A stretch of 64,000 bases of DNA from Oncomelania hupensis. Lineage: Eukaryota > Mollusca > Gastropoda > Littorinimorpha > Pomatiopsidae. A program made the translations under genes and the position numbers. Each line of letters begins with the position of its first letter. Positions within the stretch are counted from its first letter, which is position 1. Below are positions 1 to 10,515 of this stretch, piece after piece. Location: NCBI GenBank assembly GCA_036898135.1, contig CM072521.1, forward strand, positions 65,950,483 through 66,014,482. The letters run 5' to 3'. The notes below the pieces were generated by a model that did no database searches, was not told the DNA's origin, and saw only the letters and a list, made by a program, of their open reading frames with translations.

Positions 1-80
1 TCCCCATCCCCGGTCGCCCAAGATTGTTAAAGTTAACAGTTTTGGGTTGTAATAAAGTTATCCAAATGTGTGTTTTAAAC
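1..80 (+). repeat. Fragment shared with the SINE-rich block near 30.7 kb
   Basis: The first 80 bases repeat the segment at about 30650-30727, including the string GATTGTTAAAGTTAAC and the following GTAATAAAGTTATC, with a few substitutions. At 30.7 kb this segment sits inside a rearranged SINE-A copy, so both are probably pieces of a derived SINE. The window edge cuts the left side. Confidence 0.6.
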
Positions 81-119
81 AGCCTCTCCACCCCCTTCAA
101 CACACAAAACACAAAAGGT

Positions 120-445
120 GAGTTACACTGGTACTGGTCCACAACAGCCCCTGGTGGCTATTCTGGACCTGTTCCAGTTTAACTCCCCTTTTGTGTGTTA
201 CCAGTGTGTGGGCGGGGAGCTGTTCTGGACCTGTAACAGTTTAAGTCCCCTTTTGTGTGTTACCAGTGTGTGGGCGGGGAGCTGTTCTGGACCTGTTCCA
301 GTTTAACTCCCCTTTTGTGTGTTACCAGTGTGTGGGCGGGGAGCTGTTCTGGACCTGTAACAGTTTAAGTCCCCTTTTGTGTGTTACCAGTGTGTGGGCG
401 GGGAGCTGTTCTGGACCTGTAACAGTTTAAGTCCCCAGTGGTGTT
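120..445. repeat. 62-bp tandem repeat, about 5 copies
   Basis: The phrase TCCCCTTTTGTGTGTTACCA recurs with an exact 62-base period (anchors 185, 247, 309, 371), and a diverged phase continues at 433. The unit also carries GGGCGGGGAGCTGTTCTGGA. Copies alternate between two variants (CTGTTCCAG and CTGTAACAG). A 62-codon frame over this block is just the repeat and shows no coding character. Related degenerate phrases (CTGTTCTGGACC) persist to about 680. Confidence 0.9.
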
Positions 446-689
446 TTATGACTGTGTTTGGAGGGCTGTTCTGGACCCCCTGGTCAGCGGTGTAGTGGTT
501 AATGGCTAAGTTGGGGTTAAACTCCCTGTGGGTTGATAGTTCTGTTTAGGAAGCGGAGGATGGGTAAAGGGTGAGTGAGGCTGTTCTGGACCTGTCCCAG
601 TTTAACTCCCCTTTTCCCTTTCGTGTTTTTAGTGTGGCGGGGTTTCAAGTGTGCTTGGGGACTGATCTGGATTTGTCCCAGTTTAATAT

Positions 690-834
690 GTGTGTGCGTG
701 CGTGTGTGTGTGTGATTTATATATAGAGAGAGAAATAGCAAGAAAGGTGGAGATAGTGGTGTGTGTGTGTGTGTGGGGGGGTGTGTGTATGTGTGATTTA
801 TTGCTAACATACAGGAGAGAGAGAGAGAGAAAGA

Positions 835-874
<40 letters not shown>
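690..874. repeat. GT-rich then GA-rich microsatellites
   Basis: A (GT)n-type stretch at 690-720 and 755-795 is followed by a (GA)n tract at 813-874. Frames across it encode only low-complexity residues. Confidence 0.95.
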
Positions 875-1295
875 ATGCAGTGTATAGTAATGCAGAAACA
901 GCCAGCAGGTTACACAACACTTCATATTTGGCAGAATAACAAGCACAACACAACATCTGACTTATCCAAACATCACACCGTCAAGAAACAAAAACCCACC
1001 CTCACAGCATGAAAAAATATCCAACACACAGTGAAAAAACAGCACAGCGTAAAAAAACATCTCCCCGTTTAAAAAAAAAAACAAAAAAAAAAAAAAAAAC
1101 ATCACACTCCCACATATGTACATCACTGCATGAAAAGAAGAACCTTGAAACTAGACTAGGCGGACAAAGGAATGACGAACTTGGTTTGGAAGATTGAACA
1201 ACAGAATCTCAAGGGCTTTGGAACTACTGGGTAAAACTGCCAAGTTTGAAAGGGAGCAGTTTTGTTTGGTTGTTGTCCCTCACATACCATGGAAA

Positions 1296-1375
1296 CACGG
1301 CCACGCCCTAGTAACAGCGCCTTGAGCAGCACTTGAGCTGGAAAAGCGCTATATAAAAACCATTAAATACATCAA
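1296..1375 (+). mobile_element. SINE-A 3' end fragment
   Basis: CAGCGCCTTGAGCAGC, then GAGCTGGAAAAGCGCTATAT and a short ATTAAATA tail, match the 3' end of the full SINE-A copy at 48812-49252. Only the last 80 bases or so are present, so this is a truncated insertion. Confidence 0.8.
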
Positions 1376-1774
1376 CTAATTAATGGCAACCTATAATAGC
1401 GATTCAATTTGAATTCTTTAAGTTTACGTTTGTTGACTATAAAGTAATATTAGACTAACTAAAAACTTCAACAAATAAATAAGATACAAAAATTAAATAA
1501 AAATCATAACAATTCGTACAACTCGGTTTTCATAATAATACAAACAAGGTCAATTATGATAGGACTATACACAATGTTTTTCAGGTCACCTTCTGCTATA
1601 ATAATTCTTTTATTATCTTTCTACATTGCTGTTAAAATGGTACAATCGAAAAGTACGTGAACTGAAATATTTTCTGAGCAAATGCAGTGGAGTTTTTTTT
1701 TTATTTTAATTTTATTAAATACCTTGTGTTCGACAAAGAGCTGAATATTCACTCTTTTTAGCCCTTTGTTTGGT
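1376..1774. other. AT-rich stretch, nothing recognised
   Basis: I see no repeat or coding signal except the probable 3' flank of the minus-strand RNase H relic that begins at 1775. Confidence 0.5.
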
Positions 1775-2185
1775 TTATTTGTCCGATACTTCATTGCCAT
1801 ATATACCTAAATAGGAAGGAACCCAACAAAAATCAATTTCAATACCTCTAGTTCTTATAAAATGTATGAGGAATTTTATATCAAATATCACATCAGTTCG
1901 TTTTCTGATTTTCCAATTACTTAAAGAACTCATCATTGCTTTAGAGTCTGCACAAATTAAAACATTAAATATAGCAAGAGAAATGCTAAGAATGTAGTCC
2001 AAAGCCATAAGAATAGCATATACTTCACATATAAATATTGACAGTCCACATCCAAGATAATAAGAATGCTGAATATTCAATTCTTGTGTTATAAATCCTG
2101 TCCCACTTGCCGATGATTCAATAACACTGCCATCAGTATATACTTTCAAATGATTAAGATTATTGGTATTTATTTCACGTAACAT
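1775..2185 (-). pseudogene. RNase H domain relic of an I-clade LINE
   Basis: This minus-strand frame of 136 codons reads as an RNase HI domain of a non-LTR retrotransposon ORF2. The signatures in order are YTDGS (first catalytic Asp), CEVYAILMAL (catalytic Glu), CADSKAMMSS (second Asp) and WVPSYLGIYGNEVSDK, the usual C-terminal turn of these domains. RNase H inside a LINE is typical of the I clade and relatives. No reverse transcriptase lies upstream in frame and the frame stops right after the last motif, where family members continue. It is therefore a fragment. A related 3' piece lies on the plus strand at 33.7-34.2 kb. Confidence 0.8.
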
Positions 2186-2399
2186 TATTAGAATTTTTTT
2201 TCATTTTTTTATACCTCTATAATTAATATTGAAATTAGCTGTTAAATGTCCTCATGGTGGTAATATGGTGGTGGTATACATATATGTATAAGACCTGTAG
2301 GTGACGAACCCATCATTCAGTCAATCACACTCACCCCTACCCCCTCCTGGATATTTGTTTTCTTCGTTCTCCCTGCCCTCAAAAGGTGGAGGCGCTGGT

Positions 2400-5235
2400 A
2401 TCATTCACATGTATTCTTTCCGCAATTCATTCTCTCAGAACCTGCCTTTTGTCCATGACTCTTTCCAGATCGTGTAAGCCATTCTCACCCTTCACCGTCA
2501 AACCATCGTCTTTATTCGCATCTACCGCATTTCCCTCAGTGACAAGAACAAACTATCTCCTGTCACGTTTCACGAACAGTTTGAACCCTTTTTTGATCTC
2601 TATTCCTCAAAACTTGGCAAACTCCTCATTCTCGGCGACATCAACATACACTTTGACAAACAGGATCATTGGGAAAAAAACCGCATCTGTCATAATCTAT
2701 CCATACACAAACCTTACTCAGTTTGTTTCTGAAGCCACCTTCCCTCTCTCCGGCCTTGAATAGGTGATGGCCAGAGATTCAGACAATGAAACACAAAGGC
2801 AAACTCACACCCCGCAACCTCAAGGCCATCACCAAGCATTCATACTCCCCTGAAGCAACACATCTCTCGTTCTGACCACCTGACGCTGACCCTGCCTCAC
2901 ACTACAACACCACGCGCCGCACCCTCCTTGACAGGCACGCACCTGCACCCACACGCACCGTCACTGACCGTCCATCTGCGCCGTGCTACGCTCCTCAAAT
3001 CGGCAAGGCCAAGCTGAAGCGTTTGGAGAGCCGAACGCAGACGGCGTGCATTCAAACTCATCGTCCACAAGCAGGCATACATCAGACAATGGCACATGGC
3101 TAGCACAGCAATCTCCACAGCAAAAAGACAACACTTCGTAAAAAAATCGAAAATCCCACCTCTTCTAAGAACTCTTCATCACTTTAAACAACCTATTTGG
3201 AAACACAAGCAATTCTCCTCTGTTTTCAAATATCACTCCCGCAGAAATATCATTATTCTCTGATTTTTTTTTTCTCTTCCAAGATAGAAAACATCCGCAC
3301 CAAGCTCGATCAGACCCCTTTCCCATCCTTTCCTCCAGAACTGTCTTTCTCTGGCAATCCTCTCCTCCTTTTCCAGCCCGTCACTAAAACGGAAGTCGAA
3401 GATATACTGAAAACTATGCCTTTCAAATCATGCGAGGTAGGCCCCGTTCTTGCGTCTGTGTTTAAAGACTGCCTCCCTGACCTGCTTCCTTCTATAACCA
3501 CAATCATGAACACTTATCTTCAATCTGGCTCTGCCCACTGCTTCAGGATTGCCATCATCCGCCTTCTTCTTAAAAAAAAACAACAACCTTGATCCAGAAA
3601 ACCTTCAGAACTATCGGCCTGTGTCCAACCTCCCCTTCCTGTCCAAACATTTAGAAACAAATTGCAATGAGGCAGCTCAATCACCGTCTATCCTCTAACA
3701 GCTTGTTCTGCCCTTTCCAGTCTGCCTACCGTCACGACCACTCCACTGAAACTGTTCTTCTGCATGTCACCATCAACATCCTTTCAGCCAACAATTCTGA
3801 AAAACTCACTATCCTGACCCTTCTTAATATTTCTGCTGCTTTCGATACAATAGACCATTCCATTCTCCTTCGTCGGCTTGAAAACCGTTTCGGGATCAAA
3901 GATGCTGCTCTCAGATGGTTCCGCTCCTACGTCACTGATCGCTTTCAAACTGTCTCTGTCAGCAACAAGCTTTCTGCTCCATCAAAGCTTACCTGTGGCG
4001 TGCCATAAGGCTTAGTTCTAGGACCCATTCTTTTTACTCTGTACACATCATCACTGTCTCAGATCATTCAGGAACATAGTGTTGACCACCACTTCTATGC
4101 CGATGACACCCAGCTTGGCAACAGTGACACTCTTCAAAATCTCCCCTCCCTTCGAAAATCTCATCCGATTGCTTCTCAGACATCCACACTTGGATAACAG
4201 CAAACAAATGACAAGTCAATGCAAACAAAACAGAAGTCATGCTCATTGGCACTAATCATAAACTGTCCTCCATCCTTAAAGACACACTAGCACTAGGTCA
4301 TAACTCCATGCATCTTTCACCTACTGCAATTAACTTTGGTGTTGTCCTGGACAATACTCTTGATATGTCCGATTGTATCCGCAAAACATGTAAAGCCTGC
4401 CACTACCAACTCCTCCGCATTGGACTTATCCGTAAATATTTAACATTCGACGCAACTCCTAAACTTGTGACGTCTTTCATTAGTCAAGAATCAATTGACA
4501 TTTTGTTGCATCGATAGATATTGCTCGCATAATTTAGGCCTACAAGTCTGCAGTTGGTAAACTTCTGTATTACTGTTACATATTTTGTATGATTATAGTT
4601 CAACTTTAAACTGTTATATTATATGTTTGTGTACATGCGTGAGAATGACTGTTTGGTCTAAAATCACATATGTAAAAAGACGTTAAAATAAATTATTGAG
4701 TTGAATTGAATTGAATAAACGTTTTTCATCCTCTCTCGACATGATTATTGCAACTATCTTCTTTCTGGGCTGCCTGCTTGCTTTTTTCATCCACCATCTG
4801 CAACGTGTTCAAAACGCTGTCGCTCGCCTCATTCTCAAAAAAAAAAGTCTGACTACATCACTCCTCTTCTTCGCTCACTCTCCTGGCTTCTCCTACCGCA
4901 AAGAATATTCTTTACAAAATCTGTCTTTACTGTTACAGGTTTCTCTATAGCTCCGTTCCTTCATACCTTACCGATAATGTCCAACACCACACTCCCTCTC
5001 GCAACTTGCGCTCTTCATCCGACACACTCCTTCTCAGGATACCCCGCCACAAACTGTCCTCTGTTGGTTCTAGAACTTTTTTTGTCTTTGGACAACTGCC
5101 TGGGATTTATGACCACTTTCTCTCCGCAGCATACCCAATATCAACACCTTCAAAGCAATCCCTCATTTCCTGAGCAAAAGCTCATTTCTTATCCAAAGTC
5201 ATCTCCAGATCTGTTCTGTCTTTAAACTGCTTCCA
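2400..5235 (+). pseudogene. Decayed L2-type LINE ORF2 (endonuclease plus reverse transcriptase)
   Basis: A full ORF2-like region survives across shifting frames. The endonuclease appears at 2620-2680 as LLILGDINIHFD. A linker follows, then RT motifs: YRPVSNLPFLSK near 3615, SAYRHDHSTETVLLHVT near 3720, ISAAFDTIDHSILLRRL near 3830, CGVP followed by a stop where PQG is expected (about 4005), and a FYADDTQLG-type catalytic loop near 4095. The C-terminal part carries HDYCNYLLSGLPA (4740), HLQRVQNAVARLILKKK (4787) and later SRTFF. This pattern is typical of L2-type elements, which act by target-primed reverse transcription. Many stops and frameshifts make it inactive, and a 240-bp insertion splits it at about 4484. 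Confidence 0.88.
4484..4722 (+). mobile_element. Retroposon insertion with (TTGAA)n tail inside the L2-type relic
   Basis: The L2 reading is lost after TSFI at 4483 and resumes at 4723 with SSLSRHDYCN. The intervening 240 bases end in repeated TTGAA, the simple tail expected of a retroposon. The string TTTCAT flanks both sides and may be a short target duplication. A diverged relative of the body (GTTCAACTTTAAACTG...) lies at about 61130-61290. Confidence 0.6.
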
Positions 5236-5458
5236 TATTAACTCATCCTTTTTGTGCGTGCGTGCGTGCATGCGTGTGTGCGTGAGTGTATGTGTCTGTG
5301 TGCTTGTGTGGGGAATAACTTTAATTGTTACTGCCTCTCCCGTTTTGGCGGGTCCTGCTGCCAGTCATGTATGTATATGTAGTGTACTAATGTTTAATGA
5401 GTGTGTGAGCGAGCAATTTGAACTGTTCCTTACTAGGAAAAGCGCCTTAAAAATGTTC

Positions 5459-5460
<2 letters not shown>

Positions 5461-5528
<68 letters not shown>
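5461..5528. repeat. (ATT)n microsatellite
   Basis: This is an almost pure ATT tract of about 22 units just downstream of the L2 relic. Confidence 0.97.
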
Positions 5529-5529
<1 letters not shown>

Positions 5530-5627
5530 AAGACTTGTTTACAACGGTTAAAATGTCCTTTACTTTTAATTATTGGTGGACATACGCGGCAGCCTTCTGC
5601 ACTGTAACTGGTTTAAACGAACGAACG

Positions 5628-5631
<4 letters not shown>

Positions 5632-5701
<70 letters not shown>

Positions 5702-5750
5702 ATCTATCTCTCTCTGTCTCTCTATCTCTCTCTGTCTCTCTCTCTGCCTG

Positions 5751-5786
<36 letters not shown>
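5632..5786. repeat. (TC)n microsatellite with CTGTC interruptions
   Basis: A long TC tract is interrupted by TATC and TGTC variants. Two overlapping serine/leucine frames across it are artefacts. Confidence 0.97.
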
Positions 5787-5788
<2 letters not shown>

Positions 5789-5967
5789 TGCGAAGTTAGT
5801 TACTTTTTATTGTAAATGTTTGATCTATGTTTGTCGATGCGTGTGTGCGGCTATATGATTACACTAAATGTGTGAGTGACTGAAAGAAGAACTGATTGTA
5901 AGATGATTAAATCAATGCTTAAATCATCATCTTCTGGTAATATAATAGGTTAATGCTAAATAACATA

Positions 5968-5977
5968 CACACACACA

Positions 5978-6012
<35 letters not shown>

Positions 6013-6015
6013 ACC
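5968..6015. repeat. (CA)n microsatellite
   Basis: Alternating CA units with one TT interruption. Confidence 0.9.
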
Positions 6016-7302
6016 TCTTCAATGCAATCCCTAACCCCCTCCTTCTCTCGCAAACATAGGTTGACAATAACTAAAATAAACAACAAATCGTAAAGAATGT
6101 AGATTTACCTCGTCAGGAAATTCTTTGTTTGAATTCGCCTTTGAATGATCACACCATTGACGCAGAGCCCGTCTCCAGCATCTCTGTACTATACGTACTT
6201 GTACACTGTTGATTTTACCACTACGAGCAAACAGACTCAAAACTGCAACGCGGCATAATTTCACTGTATCATTTCACTACTGCACATCGCAGCAAACGAC
6301 CTACGTTCTTATAAAACACATTTTCTGGCTGAAAAATAATCCAAACTCAAGAACTATTTTTGTTAATCCCTTTGGCATGGAGTAGTACTTTCCTTTTTGT
6401 GTAGTACTTCTTGCGTAGCACAGTGCACTGACTCCATGCATGTGCGCACCTTGGGTTTAAATCTTATTAAGGGCGTGGTGCAGATGGTTTTTTTTTATAC
6501 GAATAACTAATTGATCACTTGTGCAACAGGGTGTTTTTGACCAAGCGTTTTGATCCTTCATACGAGCATGTCACCTGCGCTATTGTAAAAGAAGAATAAT
6601 ATTGTTCGTTATTCCCTGTCTTCGTTCAAACCGGTTTGCGTCAGAAAGAAGACCGCAATGGATGAAACTAGCCTGGTAAGAAATACGGGCGAAGTGTATG
6701 TCGTAAAAGGTCAAGAGATAGAACATACAACTGTAATACTGCTGTCAATGCCGAAGCGCCTTCTGTGTGTGCCTGTTCTCCAATTTCTGGAGGAAACTAT
6801 CCTTGTAGGACACTCCGGCGAAGTTTTTTGTCACCGGAGATGTTGGTATTGTTTGCTAATTATGTGTTTCTTCTACAAAAGGTAAAAGTTACATCTATGC
6901 TAGCTACCTTAGAGCACTGGAAGTGGCGGAATTCTCACTAAAACAGGTTCATATGTTTTGGAAATCCTCTTGTATTTCAAGGCTTTAAAACTTTAATTCA
7001 ATTACGTCTGTCGTTGTTTGGCACAAGGGTGAAACCTAAACTTGAACTGGGCACAAACTTGAACTCACATACAGAGGAAGACGGTGAGGGAGGTGGGGGG
7101 GAAGAAGAAAAAAAAGAAGCCTCGTTTTGACGTTTGTTCTTCACAGTTATGCGATATTTTGGTGAGTTTTACGATGACGTACAGTAGATTGTGGTGTTCC
7201 ATAGTTGACAACATTTAGTACACTTGTTTTGGAATTATTCAGCGTTGTTTTTTTAAATTAAATGTATAGATAAACAATAATTTCTACACCTGTACAAAGA
7301 CT
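6016..7302. other. Unassigned stretch
   Basis: There is no recognised repeat or gene. A 75-codon frame at 6658-6885 and a 77-codon minus frame at 6031-6264 show no motif, and neither has flanking exons that I can identify. Confidence 0.5.
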
Positions 7303-7735
7303 TAAGTATGGAAATATCATTTGGTATCCCATTTTTAAAAGACAGTCTGCTGCCATTGAAAGAGTTTACCAAAGAGCCACACAGATAATCCCTGAGATAA
7401 AAGACTTGTCATATACTGAAAGACTGGCAGCATTAAGACTGCCAACGCTAAAAGCCAGAAGCGTGAGAGGGCTTTAATTTAAGTGTACAAAATATTTAAT
7501 AACATTGAAAATCTTGACACAAGCATTTTCATTTTGGAATGCAAGAAGACGACCATAACTAAATATTCTACTGATACAACTTTTATTCAGCACAGTCATA
7601 CAAACACTCGTAAATGCAAAAGAGTTGCGCCTTTATGGAATAAAAATAAACGAGCAACCAATTTGAATCGTTTGAAAACTCTCATAGACGAACTAAGGGT
7701 TTTGAAGGATATAATCTATGAGTTCGATTCATGAC
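7303..7735 (+). pseudogene. LINE reverse transcriptase C-terminal fragment
   Basis: From 7303 one frame reads KYGNIIWYPIFKRQ, then AIERVYQRATQIIPEIKDL and ERLAALRLPTLKARSVRG. This is the post-RT C-terminal region common to CR1/Jockey-like LINEs. A stop and frameshift at about 7476 is followed by VYKIFNNIENLD, RVAPLWN and LKDIIYEFDS in the next frame, which are the expected continuation. Two frames are therefore needed to cover it, and no RT core precedes it, so it is a 5'-truncated, inactivated 3' end. Confidence 0.78.
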
Positions 7736-8073
7736 TGTCTTGAGCCAGCTAGACCTGACAACAAGTGTGTCACACAAAATTGGGACAAGAAATAAGCTGC
7801 AAGGCTTAAGGATTAGCAGATCCAGTCCTACAGTTACTACTACTACTATAACTACTGCTGCTGCTGCTGCTGTTGCTGCTGTTTTTACCTTGGCGATATG
7901 GCCCGAGCCACTCGATGCGCAATTAACCAAGAAGAACTGGGCCATGACACGGGTGGTGATCCTGGCTAGCCCAAGAAATTGTGTAAGGGGAGATATGAAA
8001 CTTCTTCCTACGTCATATGTGGTCGATGACATGGATTATCGTTCCTAACTCCATGATACCCCTTCTTTTAGTC
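7736..8073 (+). other. Probable 3' flank of the preceding LINE fragment
   Basis: The stretch contains a short ACT/GCT trinucleotide tract at 7836-7882. I see no gene. Frames on both strands here (105 and 116 codons) overlap the repeat and look incidental. Confidence 0.4.
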
Positions 8074-8286
8074 TGTTAGAGTTAAGACGCGCACGATAGA
8101 TAGATCCGACCATTTTGTTTTGCAAAACATGCAATAATCACATGCGTGTATTTACCTTTGATATGATTTTGCGCTGTTGCTAGAAGAAGATTATTATAAT
8201 GTTGATAATTTTCGTCGGTCGATATTGTTGAGAATTTTCTGGAATTACTTGTTTATTATCGATCGAAGCTTCTAGACCTTGCGGGT

Positions 8287-8868
8287 GTACCCCCGTTGGA
8301 GTGCCGGGGGTTTCAGTATAAATAGTTTCCCCACTTTATGGAAATTTAGTGCTTTAAATTCCCACTGTCGCTGTCTTCCTCATTTGCTCTTTCCCATTCC
8401 TGATCTGTCCTATCACTCTGCTATACTATCTTCTTCTTCGCTAGATCAATGACCTACCTTTTTTCTTGAAAACTCTTCCTGGACAAGACTCCTTGTTTGT
8501 GTATGAGGTCTGTTGGATCAGCTTGGGAGTGTTGGACGCTTTCTGCCGGGTGGTCACTAGGGCTTCCTATGATGTTATTATTTAGCACTATAGGCATTTT
8601 ATATGTATGTGTTTTGTTGATGATTTATAATGATGTTTGTATTCTATTTTGTTTTTGTAACCGGGGGTTCGAGTAGTTGGGGTAAAGCCTCAGCCGTCCC
8701 CTGCGTGGGATGTCTTTATTGTAAAGTGACTGGCCGGTGGAGGGCATTCAATTTTCCCACTAGGGTTGTTTCGGCAGATCTTTTATGCGGATTGGGGGTT
8801 GTCCGGTCCTGATTTGGCTCGGAAGAGTCCGCTGGACCTAAAGCATCAATCAATCAATCAATCAATCA
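8287..8868 (+). mobile_element. 582-bp non-autonomous retroposon with 11-bp target duplication
   Basis: ACCTTGCGGGT occurs at 8276-8286 and again at 8869-8879, bracketing a 582-base insertion into the solo LTR. The element opens with GTACCCCCGTTGGAGTGCC and a TATAAATAG string. It ends with GGTCC...GTCCGCTGGACC, a terminal stem, and a (CAAT)n tail. No RT, tRNA or 5S resemblance is obvious and no long frame is present. Other copies are at 14645-15155, 16418-22842 (split), 45043-45170 and 62771-63352. Confidence 0.85.
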
Positions 8869-9007
8869 ACCTTGCGGGTAAAAATTGGTCGAATCTAAAC
8901 ATTATAGGACGTAACGCAGTGCATAGTTCCGGTGACGAGTTTTAGTTTTGATTGGGTTTTATTGCGTCATGCTAAAATGTTCGAATTTGTTCTCGATTGC
9001 AGAGAGG

Positions 9008-9249
9008 CAGCGTCGGTGTCCATTCAAAAATTCGTATATCTCCAAAAATGAAGGCTTGAAAAAAACGAAAATAAGCTGAGTTAAAAAATCGGTGTCACCA
9101 AAAGAAACGTTTTTAATATAATTTGTACTGAATACAAATTCTATTAAAAACGTTTGTTTTGGTGATACCTGATTATTTAAAAGATTGTTGTGTTTTTCTC
9201 CAAAGTGCTTTTTTTGGAGATACGAGGTTTTGAATGGACACCGACACTG
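9008..9249. mobile_element. 242-bp MITE / foldback element in the solo LTR
   Basis: The left end CAGCGTCGGTGTCCATTCAA is mirrored by the reverse complement of the right end (CAGTGTCGGTGTCCATTCAA), with one mismatch in 22 bases. The rest of each half also pairs, with AAACGTTTTTAATA and TATCTCCAAAAA on each side. The solo LTR at 46.3 kb lacks this block, which confirms an insertion. There is no coding capacity, so it is a non-autonomous DNA transposon of unassigned superfamily. Confidence 0.85.
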
Positions 9250-9478
9250 TATAAGCAATGCACTGTCTACTTGTGAGGATGATCTTTGAAGTGATTTTCG
9301 GAAAGCGATCTTGTATGCAGTTGTTGATGTTTGGTGATTACAGTTGGTAAACTTTATACGACGACTCCTGCCTTGTTGCTGAGTGAACACGCTGCGTGGA
9401 TAAACGAATTCGAGTTAAACATATCAAGATTCAAGCATCCGGGCTGAATGGACTATTGATACATAATCGAGTAACGCA

Positions 9479-9935
9479 GTCCTTATATGCAGCACGTTTT
9501 GTTCTAAACTCATCAGATTGATCAAAATATTGTCAAACTTGATGTGTATAGGTGGGAGGTGGTGCGTTTTAAGTGAAAAATAGGTTTGGTAAACCTCATT
9601 TCATAATTGCTCCCTCAGACAATTTTTTTTAAATGTAATATTTCCTTAGGCAAGAGATTACAATTTATCAAAGAAATACACGTGCTTTCTGGATACTTTT
9701 GCCCAGGTAGTGAACATTTATGCAGCCAAAGATTATGTTTGTATGCAACTGTGTGAGGTGTGAGATGGGGCGAAAATGTCTGACGGAGGCTCTACAGTTG
9801 AACCATGTGTATTCTCAGCAAGAAGCTCCTTGCATGTTGCTGTCTATCGCCATTAAAAAGAAAGTTGTTCACTCCTTGTATTCTACACCTTTGAATGCAT
9901 TGTAATAGAAGGTTCAAAACATATCATTTCATTAA
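9479..9935. other. Unassigned stretch
   Basis: I see nothing beyond a 61-codon frame (9720-9905) with no recognisable motif. Confidence 0.5.
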
Positions 9936-9937
9936 TA

Positions 9938-10493
9938 CAGGGGGTCCTCGAGTTCCGACGTTGATCCGTTCGTTGGACGCGTCGTAACCCGATTTTATCG
10001 TATGTCGGAACGTAAGTTGGAACTTAAAGAAAAATACCTGTACTGTACGTACAGTGCTATATACTGTACTGTAACTGTTAATGATATAAATTATCATGTC
10101 CATTTTAACTTCCATAGTGATGGCCTTTCTTTTCTTTGATGCACTACCATCAGAAGAGTCTGAATTAAGTGTGGGAGTCATAACCAAGGGCAAAAAAAGA
10201 TAAAACCCGTGAGGGAGATAGACGGCGTAAACAACCAAACTGGCGTATGTACAGTGACTGAGCGTATGAAGCGACGAGAGCGTAGGAAGCGACGCCGTCA
10301 TCCCCGCCGTATAACCACAACAAAGCGTATTCTTCCTCCGCTCGCCAGAAACTAGGTTGGTTTACGTCGCTTACAACGGTAAACCACGTAAGACGGAACG
10401 ACGCGTAATATTATTTATTATATTTTTATGGGGAGGAGCGTCGTAACCACGAAACAACGTAAGTCGAGACCGGCGTAACCCGAGGACTTACTG
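9938..10493 (-). mobile_element. pogo/Tigger-type DNA transposon, internally deleted
   Basis: The ends CAGGGGGTCCTCGAGTTCC and, reversed, CAGTAAGTCCTCGGGTTACG are related terminal inverted repeats, each abutted by TA (9936-9937 and 10494-10495). The CAG start, CCTCG core and TA duplication are what pogo/Tigger elements show. On the minus strand a frame contains KKRKAITMEVKMDMI, which resembles the start of a CENP-B-type DNA-binding domain of Tigger transposases. That frame then degenerates. With only 556 bases the catalytic DDE domain is absent, so it is a non-autonomous derivative. Confidence 0.78.
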
Positions 10494-10515
10494 TACAGAT
10501 GCACACGTCAACTAA

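Larger units (their letters stand above)
8074..9478 (+). mobile_element. Solo LTR of a Gypsy-related family, twice interrupted
   Basis: The two ends match the LTRs of the 16.7-22.3 kb element. The left part has GCGCACGATAGA, TTTACCTTTGAT and TCGATCGAAGCTTCT. The right end has GCTGCGTGGATAAACGAAT and TCAAGCATC followed by GGGCTGAAT. The middle matches the reverse complement of the solo LTR at 46286-46852. Removing the two nested insertions leaves about 570 bases, against 567 for the other solo LTR, which supports the boundaries. No internal coding region is present, so it probably arose by LTR-LTR recombination. Confidence 0.82.

Noticed and set aside
7682..8048. Overlapping frames of 105 and 116 codons
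   Set aside because: Both cross a short ACT/GCT repeat in what appears to be a LINE 3' flank.
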